Source: JAAXTT01 sp964530215
Lineage (GTDB): Bacteria > Bacillota > Desulfotomaculia > Desulfotomaculales > Desulfocucumaceae
Length of the DNA stretch: 10,726 bases
Direction: 5' to 3'
Assembly (NCBI GenBank): GCA_964530215.1
Contig: CAZHAJ010000054.1
Location: 1 to 10,726 of the forward strand
The position numbers and the translations under genes were made by a program. The number at the start of each line of letters is the position of its first letter. Within the stretch, counting starts at the first letter, position 1. Under the pieces are notes generated by a model that was not told the DNA's origin, made no database searches, and saw only the letters and a list, made by a program, of their open reading frames with translations. Below, in pieces: positions 6,082-10,726 of this stretch.

Positions 6082-6333
6082 ATGAGCATTGAATCAGCAA
6101 AGGCATTTATTGAAAAGGTAAAAACCGACGAGGATTTTAAAAGCAAACTGGCGCAATTACAGGACGGTCAGGCAAGACTTGACTTTGCCAAAGAAGCAGG
6201 CTTTGATTTTTCGGCAGATGAAATCGCAAAAGCTAAAGCAGAGCAGGGCCTCTCAGATGAAGAATTGGACAGTGTTGCCGGTGGTTGCGGACATGCATGT
6301 CTTGAAGGCATAGGAGATGTTTCGGTCTGGTAA
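6082..6333 (+). CDS. Nif11-like leader (NHLP) RiPP precursor peptide 2
   Basis: An 83-residue paralogue of the preceding precursor. GAGGAGGT at 6068-6075 lies six bases before ATG. The leader (1-68) is nearly the same and ends LSDEELDSVAGG. The 15-residue core is CGHACLEGIGDVSVW. Against precursor 1, CGHACL, a glycine and a following DV are kept, while the middle and C terminus (QFK versus SVW) change. This is the usual pattern when a leader is fixed by its enzymes and cores diversify. Leader-coding DNA is also closely similar, with many differences at third codon positions, so the duplication is recent or under selection. A strong terminator follows, closing the sigma/precursor unit. Confidence 0.93.
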   Translation: MSIESAKAFIEKVKTDEDFKSKLAQLQDGQARLDFAKEAGFDFSADEIAKAKAEQGLSDEELDSVAGGCGHACLEGIGDVSVW

Positions 6334-6362
6334 TAAACCCTGTGGCAATGAAATTTTACCCT

Positions 6363-6392
6363 AAAAAAAGACGTTAATACGTCTTTTTTTTT
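6363..6392. terminator. Bidirectional terminator between precursors and maturase
   Basis: AAAAAAAGACG (6363-6373) and CGTCTTTTTTT (6380-6390) form an 11-bp stem with loop TTAATA. The A-tract/T-tract symmetry lets it stop transcription from both sides: the precursor operon from the left and the maturase gene from the right. The central GTTAATACGT also occurs at 7898-7907. Confidence 0.88.
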
Positions 6393-6528
6393 AGATATTC
6401 AAAAATATTCTATTTTGGATTCTGACTTCTGTATTCTCTGAATTTCTATGTCGGTCGAAGTTTACCTATATTTAATCTACATAAAGGAGAACTTTATCCC
6501 AACAATTTGCAGATATATATTTTTCTTT

Positions 6529-7866
6529 TCAGAAGTCCAACGGGCAAGGCTTAGGTGGAAATATTTGATATTCATTAAGGAATGCGCGATCCTGATCATC
6601 AAACCTGCTTACTAAGACTGACGCCAACTCCAATTCGCGCTTTCTCAAGCGGCAAATCTCTTCTGGAGGTGTCCAGGCAGACCCACAGGAACCGGCGTTG
6701 TCATGCTTGCATCCTCCTGCACAGTAATAACGAGCAAAACAGGCGGAACAAATTGACATTCTGGTAAGAGGAGATTCCCGAAAGTTTTCTTTCAAACCGA
6801 TTTCAAAAATATTTCCCAGTTTGTATTCTTCAAGACCGACGAAACGATGGCATAAATAGATATCTCCTTCACAGGATACTGCAACGAACTTAATCCCGGC
6901 ACCACAGGCATAGCGAAGTTTTTTATTATGCAAAAGAGCCAATAATGCTTGAGATAGCTGGGCTTTAGACCGCAGAATTTTCAATGATTCATTATCCCTT
7001 TTTTTAACAAAATCAAACCACAACTGCGCTTCTCGCTCCAATTCCAGCAAAAGTCCATTCAGATTTCTTTCATTTGCTTTTGCGGACTTTTTACTTGCTC
7101 TAGCATCAAAAAGAGAGGGGGATGCAGGCAAAAGCGTTACTTCCGGGAAACCAATTTCCTTAAGGGCGTTTTTAATTATATCAGTCTTTTTGTCGTCAAC
7201 TAACACAGCATGAACGCGGGTATCCGGTTTTACTTCCAACAGTCTTTTTATGCGGGGCAGAATAATGTCGTATGAGCCCTTTCCCCCGGGAAAAGGCCTT
7301 TGCCTATCTTGAATTTCCCTTGGCCCGTCCATGCTAACCAATACATTGACGTCATACTCCTGAAGGAACTCAATCACTTCTTGGTCAAGCAAAGTAGCAT
7401 TGGTGGTAACATTAAATTTTACTGACTTGCCAAGAATTTCGGCACTTTCCCGGGCGTAGGCTGCAACTTTTTTAATCAATGGGAAATTTAAAAAGGGTTC
7501 ACCACCGAAAAAAGATATATATACTTTTTTCATGTTCCCCGCCTGCTTTAGAAGCCAGTCCACTGTCTGAAAGGCAGTTTTTTCTTCCATAAAACTGCCG
7601 GTCTTCTCTTCATAACAATAGACACACTGAAGATTACAGGCATGGGTGACAAAAAGAGCGATGCTGATTATCGGGGAGCACACTTCTTGATACTTTAAGT
7701 TATCCTCAAGTTCAAAGGATAACGGGTCTCCGGGTGATATCTTTATATAAGCTTCAACTGTTTGTTTATTAACAAACCTTGCCTGCATCTTCTCTATATC
7801 AATTAGATAATTATCACCATCATATTGAAAAATATGGTAAGGCTTAACCACCTGTTTATTGTTCAA
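6529..7866 (-). CDS. Radical SAM/SPASM peptide maturase, SCIFF/ranthipeptide-like
   Basis: This 445-residue enzyme probably installs radical-derived cross-links (thioethers are most likely) in the CGHACL precursor cores. It starts at TTG 7866, preceded by AAGGAAAGAGGG with seven bases of spacing; no ATG offers an alternative. The N-terminal 10-45 (YHIFQYDGDNYLIDI) resembles the leading segment of SCIFF-type maturases. The radical SAM cluster motif is C77-x3-C81-x2-C84 (CNLQCVYC), followed by FFGGEP (119-124) for SAM binding, with the barrel continuing to about 250. The SPASM region has cysteines at 321, 332, 339, 373, 376, 382, 386, 394 and 405 (CSACFARYYCAGGCKHD), enough for two auxiliary [4Fe-4S] clusters. 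It is convergent with the precursors and divergent from the export genes. The exact chemistry, sactipeptide or ranthipeptide, is undetermined. Confidence 0.9.
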   Translation of the reverse strand: MNNKQVVKPYHIFQYDGDNYLIDIEKMQARFVNKQTVEAYIKISPGDPLSFELEDNLKYQEVCSPIISIALFVTHACNLQCVYCYEEKTGSFMEEKTAFQTVDWLLKQAGNMKKVYISFFGGEPFLNFPLIKKVAAYARESAEILGKSVKFNVTTNATLLDQEVIEFLQEYDVNVLVSMDGPREIQDRQRPFPGGKGSYDIILPRIKRLLEVKPDTRVHAVLVDDKKTDIIKNALKEIGFPEVTLLPASPSLFDARASKKSAKANERNLNGLLLELEREAQLWFDFVKKRDNESLKILRSKAQLSQALLALLHNKKLRYACGAGIKFVAVSCEGDIYLCHRFVGLEEYKLGNIFEIGLKENFRESPLTRMSICSACFARYYCAGGCKHDNAGSCGSAWTPPEEICRLRKRELELASVLVSRFDDQDRAFLNEYQIFPPKPCPLDF

Positions 7867-8044
7867 TGGATATCCCTCTTTCCTTTGTTGCTTTAAAGTT
7901 AATACGTACGATAAGCTGTACTATTACAAAAAAACACTGATATAATTAAAAAAACACTATTTATTGTAATACTATTCATTTTTTGTCGTATTAACCGTTA
8001 ATGAATAAATTCCTTAGGAGTCCGGAAAGGCAGGAGAGGCACTT
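7867..8044. promoter_or_regulatory. Divergent control region between maturase and export operon
   Basis: This 178-bp AT-rich region must carry promoters for both directions. It has nested symmetry: GTTAATACG (7898-7906) versus CGTATTAAC (7987-7995), and TATTAC (7922-7927) versus GTAATA (7966-7971). Near the centre AAAAAAACACT occurs twice as a direct repeat (7928-7938 and 7948-7958), 20 bases apart, flanking TATAAT (7941-7946). That -10-like box has no good -35 at 16-18 bases, hinting at regulated or alternative-sigma transcription. AGGAGAGG at 8032-8039 is the ribosome binding site for the TTG start at 8045. Confidence 0.55.
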
Positions 8045-9169
8045 TTGAAGAAAAACTGCATGGTTTTTGTAATATTCAGCCTGTTTTTATTATTAATTAT
8101 GACAGGCTGCATGCAGCAGAAACCGAAAGAGCAACAGGAGATAGTCATAGGGGTGGTATGGCCTTTCGCTTCCGGTAATAACCTGTTTAACGAAGGTATT
8201 GATTTAGCCGTAAAGGAGATAAACAGCCAAGGCGGAATTAACGGCAAGAAACTCACACTGCTTAAAGAAGATGACGGCTCTCAGGTTGTCAAAGGCATAT
8301 CCATTGCAGAAACTATGGCTGAAAACATGTCTGTTCTGGCTGTGATCGGACACAGAAATTCTTTTGTTTCCCTTCCGGCTTCCGCGATCTACGAACAGGC
8401 AGGACTAACCATGCTATCACCTGCTTCCACTGATCCTGAGCTTACCCAAAACAGTTTTCGGTATGTCTTCCGTAATTTGCCCGGGGATGATGAATTTGCC
8501 AGAATACTGGCAGGATATCTGGCAGAACAGGGCTTAAGAAGGATGATTATTTATTACTCAAATGAAGCTTACGGTGTAGGTTTGGCCAATTCTTTTGAAA
8601 CCCAGGCAAATAAGCATGGAATAATGATTGTTGACCGTTTTAATTATTACTCAGGAACAGATGGATTGAAGCGCTTGAACAATAGGTGGCAGGCCTTTGG
8701 CTATGACGGAATATTTGTAGCTACCTCAATGCCTGGAGGAGCCCAATTTATTCATGACGCCGGAAAAGCTGGTATTAAAGGACCTTTTGCCGCAGGCAAT
8801 GCACTGGACTCTCAGGAACTTTTTAATATTGCAGGTTTGAATGCGGAAGGAACTACTATTGGTTCCGTATTTAATCCGGATAGTGAACGCTCTGAAGTTA
8901 AAAATTTCGTTAAATCCTTTCGTAATGAATACCGATTGGAGCCCACTGCTTATGCAGCCTTAGGTTATGATGCGGTTAAGATGATAGCTTTTGCTATCGA
9001 AAAAAAAGGAGTGGAAGACAGGGAGTCATTGGCTGAAGGGTTAAGAAGTTTGGGCCTCTGGGCTGGTGTCTGCGGAGTGCATGAGTTGACCACATCTGGA
9101 GATGATTTGGGGGATTTGGTAGTACTTAAGAAATTAAAGGACGGTAAATTTGTTTCTTTAGAGAAATAA
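8045..9169 (+). CDS. Leu/Ile/Val-type ABC substrate-binding lipoprotein
   Basis: A 374-residue extracellular, membrane-anchored ligand-binding protein of the periplasmic-binding type 1 fold (branched-chain amino acid receptor family). TTG 8045 lies five bases after AGGAGAGG. A lipoprotein signal covers residues 1-21, with lipobox LIMTGC and acylated C22. The mature part opens IVIGVVWPFASGNN and continues with GIDLAVKEINSQGGINGKKL, VIGHRNSFVSLPASAIYEQ, the STDPEL segment and YSNEAYGVGL, all typical of this family. No matching permease or ATPase genes are seen. Instead it is four bases from an NHLM-type HlyD gene, so it belongs to the peptide export operon. It may sense or capture a ligand at the surface, possibly the peptide product; the ligand is unknown. 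Confidence 0.88.
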   Translation: MKKNCMVFVIFSLFLLLIMTGCMQQKPKEQQEIVIGVVWPFASGNNLFNEGIDLAVKEINSQGGINGKKLTLLKEDDGSQVVKGISIAETMAENMSVLAVIGHRNSFVSLPASAIYEQAGLTMLSPASTDPELTQNSFRYVFRNLPGDDEFARILAGYLAEQGLRRMIIYYSNEAYGVGLANSFETQANKHGIMIVDRFNYYSGTDGLKRLNNRWQAFGYDGIFVATSMPGGAQFIHDAGKAGIKGPFAAGNALDSQELFNIAGLNAEGTTIGSVFNPDSERSEVKNFVKSFRNEYRLEPTAYAALGYDAVKMIAFAIEKKGVEDRESLAEGLRSLGLWAGVCGVHELTTSGDDLGDLVVLKKLKDGKFVSLEK

Positions 9170-9181
9170 GAGGTGCTGGGC

Positions 9182-10129
9182 ATGGAGAAAAACATATTCC
9201 GGGAGGTATCTTTAAAGCGGCTTTCATCACCGGAACAACTTGATCAAATTATTAAAGTAACCTCACCAAAAGGGTGGATGGCATTGGTCGCTATAGGCCT
9301 TCTTTTGGTTAGTGCAATAATCTGGAGCTTTGTAGGCAATATTCCCACCAAAATATCTGGAAAAGGCATCCTCTTAAATAACGCAGGTGTATATTCCTTA
9401 ACCCATGACACTTCGGGGCAGGTTATAGATCTGCGTTTCAATGCCGGAAACAAAGTGCAAAAAGGAGATACGATAGCCAGAATACATCAACCGGAATTGA
9501 TAAGAGAGATCAATGAACTTCTTGGCTCCCTCCACGAACTGGAGTCAAATGGTTCAAATAACACGTCGTCATATCATGAACTTTCTGATCGGGTGGAGCA
9601 ACTGCGGACAGAATTAGATTATCGTTCACAAATTGTATCCCCCATTGAGGGTCATATTTTAGAGCTTAGTATGCATCCAGGCAGTATCATTCAACCTGGT
9701 CAAACACTGGCAACATTGGAACAATATGGTTCCACCGTTAGGCTGGAAGCAGTACTCTATGTTCCTGCCGAACTTGCAGGAGAAATTCAATCCGGAATGG
9801 AAGTTCAAATATCTCCCTCAATCGTCAACAAAGAAGAATATGGCTATATGCAGGGAAGGATCACCTCGGTTGCGGAATATCCGGCAACAACCCAAAGCAT
9901 GATGCAAACCTTGGGTAACGAAAATCTTGTCACTTTATTGGCAGGGCAGGGGGCACCACTGAAAGTACAGGCCGACCTTATTCCCGATAGCAAAACCATA
10001 AGCGGCTATAAGTGGTCATCACCTGCCGGGCCGCCCATTGCAATAGCCAGCGGCACTTTGGTTCAAGGCGACATCGTTATTGCCAGAGAAAGACCAATTG
10101 CCAAAGTGATTCCTTTTTTCAAAAAATAA
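9182..10129 (+). CDS. NHLM-type HlyD family membrane fusion protein for peptide export
   Basis: This adaptor subunit works with the downstream peptidase/ABC transporter. ATG 9182 is preferred over GTG 9173 because AAGAGG at 9168-9173 then has a normal 8-base spacing and the protein begins MEKNIFREVSLKRLSSPEQLD, the usual opening of NHLM-system HlyD proteins. It has 315 residues. One membrane helix spans about 32-51, followed by IPTKISGKGIL. Two half-lipoyl segments (about 78-101 with GNKVQKGDTIARI, and 150-181 with SPIEGHIL and PGSIIQPGQTLATLE) are joined by a short coiled coil (104-148). A beta-barrel-like region follows (LYVPAELAG, GMEVQISPS) and the C terminus is basic. It sits 12 bases after the lipoprotein gene and 40 before the transporter gene, so the three are probably cotranscribed. 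Confidence 0.92.
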   Translation: MEKNIFREVSLKRLSSPEQLDQIIKVTSPKGWMALVAIGLLLVSAIIWSFVGNIPTKISGKGILLNNAGVYSLTHDTSGQVIDLRFNAGNKVQKGDTIARIHQPELIREINELLGSLHELESNGSNNTSSYHELSDRVEQLRTELDYRSQIVSPIEGHILELSMHPGSIIQPGQTLATLEQYGSTVRLEAVLYVPAELAGEIQSGMEVQISPSIVNKEEYGYMQGRITSVAEYPATTQSMMQTLGNENLVTLLAGQGAPLKVQADLIPDSKTISGYKWSSPAGPPIAIASGTLVQGDIVIARERPIAKVIPFFKK

Positions 10130-10169
10130 ACCGGTGAAAGAGGATAGAAATTAAGTGGGTGAATGAATC

Positions 10170-10726
10170 TTGGGTAGAAATATTAAAGAAAGAAAAGCGT
10201 TTAATCTTGCCAGGGTACCCACTGTTCTACAGATGGAAGCTGTGGAATGCGGGGCTGCATCTTTGGCCATGATTTTAAGATACTTTGGAAAATATGTGCC
10301 GTTGGAGCAGATCAGAATAGCTTGCGGAGTTTCGCGAGACGGTATTAAGGCCAGCAATATTCTTAAGGCAGCTAGGCAGTATGGTCTTGAAGCTAAAGGC
10401 TTTCGCAAGGAACCAGAAAGCTTAAAAAGCATGACCATGCCGGTTATTATCCATTGGAATTTCAGCCATTTCATGGTGCTGGAGGGATATCGTAAGGGGA
10501 AATTCTATTTTAATGATCCTGCCTGTGGAAGACGGAGCGTATCAGAAGAAGAATTCAATCAGTCTTTTACCGGAGTTACCCTTACCTTTGAACCTACATC
10601 GGATTTCCGGAAAGATGGCACTAAACCAAGCCTGATTTCTGGTCTTGTCAAGCGTCTTCGGGGCTCCAAAACTGCTTTGGCTTATGTAATGCTTGCCGGG
10701 CTGGCCCTGGTCATTCCGGGCCTGGT
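10170..10726 (+). CDS. NHLM-type ABC transporter with N-terminal C39 peptidase, 3' truncated
   Basis: The first 185 codons of a bifunctional protease-exporter; the rest lies beyond the window. TTG 10170 is the only reasonable start: a TGA lies just upstream in frame (10164-10166) and the next ATG, at 10233, would lose the oxyanion glutamine. GGGTGA at 10157-10162 is a weak ribosome binding site at seven bases. Residues about 12-145 form a peptidase C39 domain with Q21 and catalytic C27 (VLQMEAVECGAAS), H100 (NFSHFMVLEG) and D116 (FNDPACG). All expected residues are present, so it should cleave after the GG of the two precursors. The first membrane helix begins at about 168 as the window ends. 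The ATPase domain is not visible. Confidence 0.92.
   Translation, partial: MGRNIKERKAFNLARVPTVLQMEAVECGAASLAMILRYFGKYVPLEQIRIACGVSRDGIKASNILKAARQYGLEAKGFRKEPESLKSMTMPVIIHWNFSHFMVLEGYRKGKFYFNDPACGRRSVSEEEFNQSFTGVTLTFEPTSDFRKDGTKPSLISGLVKRLRGSKTALAYVMLAGLALVIPGL

Noticed and set aside
5780..6333. Two Nif11-like genes as nitrogen-fixation proteins
   Set aside because: The GG cleavage site, the short Cys-bearing cores, the C39 exporter and the radical SAM enzyme identify them as peptide precursors; no nif genes are present.
6481..6497. ATAAAGGAGAACTTTAT, a ribosome-binding-site-like palindrome downstream of the precursors
   Set aside because: No start codon or open frame follows it on either strand at a usable distance, so a third precursor gene is not supported.
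6582..6767. Plus-strand open frame of 61 codons opposite the maturase
   Set aside because: It mirrors the SPASM region coding sequence. Its composition does not resemble a real peptide and there is no good ribosome binding site.
10151..10474. Minus-strand open frame of 107 codons
   Set aside because: It is fully antisense to the C39 peptidase domain, whose catalytic residues are all intact.
1..10726. CRISPR array or insertion-sequence transposase
   Set aside because: I found no regularly spaced repeats and no transposase-like reading frame in any part of the window.

Overview
The window looks like a chromosomal stretch from a low-to-moderate GC, Gram-positive anaerobe of the Clostridia. The Peptococcaceae/Desulfotomaculum type is my best guess. 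Supporting signs are strong GGAGG ribosome binding sites, frequent TTG and GTG starts, a lipoprotein substrate-binding protein, a NarL-type two-component system, palindromic GGGACA-type repeats, and above all a NHLP/NHLM peptide-export cluster. The genus is an inference; the sequence does not name it.

Layout. Positions 1-163 hold a tRNA-Leu(CAG), cut at its 5' end by the window, and a terminator hairpin. A cation diffusion facilitator gene follows (225-1112). Positions 1112-2057 are an accessory-looking island. It is bracketed by two oppositely oriented copies of a near-palindromic GGGACAGGT(A/C)CCTTGTC element. Inside are a decayed gamma-glutamylcyclotransferase-like fragment (1319-1480) and an unknown four-helix membrane protein (1567-2034). 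Next comes a sensor kinase/response regulator pair (2175-4557), overlapping by 29 bases and closed by a strong terminator.

From about 4690 to the window end lies a ribosomally synthesised, post-translationally modified peptide (RiPP) locus. An ECF sigma factor overlaps a small Cys-rich, anti-sigma-like protein. Two tandem Nif11-like leader precursor peptides follow, both with cores beginning CGHACL immediately after a Gly-Gly cleavage site, then a bidirectional terminator. A radical SAM/SPASM maturase of the SCIFF/ranthipeptide-like type lies convergently on the minus strand. Divergent from it are a Leu/Ile/Val-type binding lipoprotein, an NHLM-type HlyD membrane-fusion protein and the start of an NHLM-type ABC transporter with an N-terminal C39 peptidase, which runs off the window.

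Proposed logic (inference): the sigma factor and its partner control precursor expression. The radical SAM enzyme installs thioether or other radical-derived links in the CGHACL cores. The C39 peptidase cuts after GG and the ABC/HlyD pair exports the product. The lipoprotein binds a ligand at the cell surface, possibly the product or a cue. I see no immunity gene in the window.
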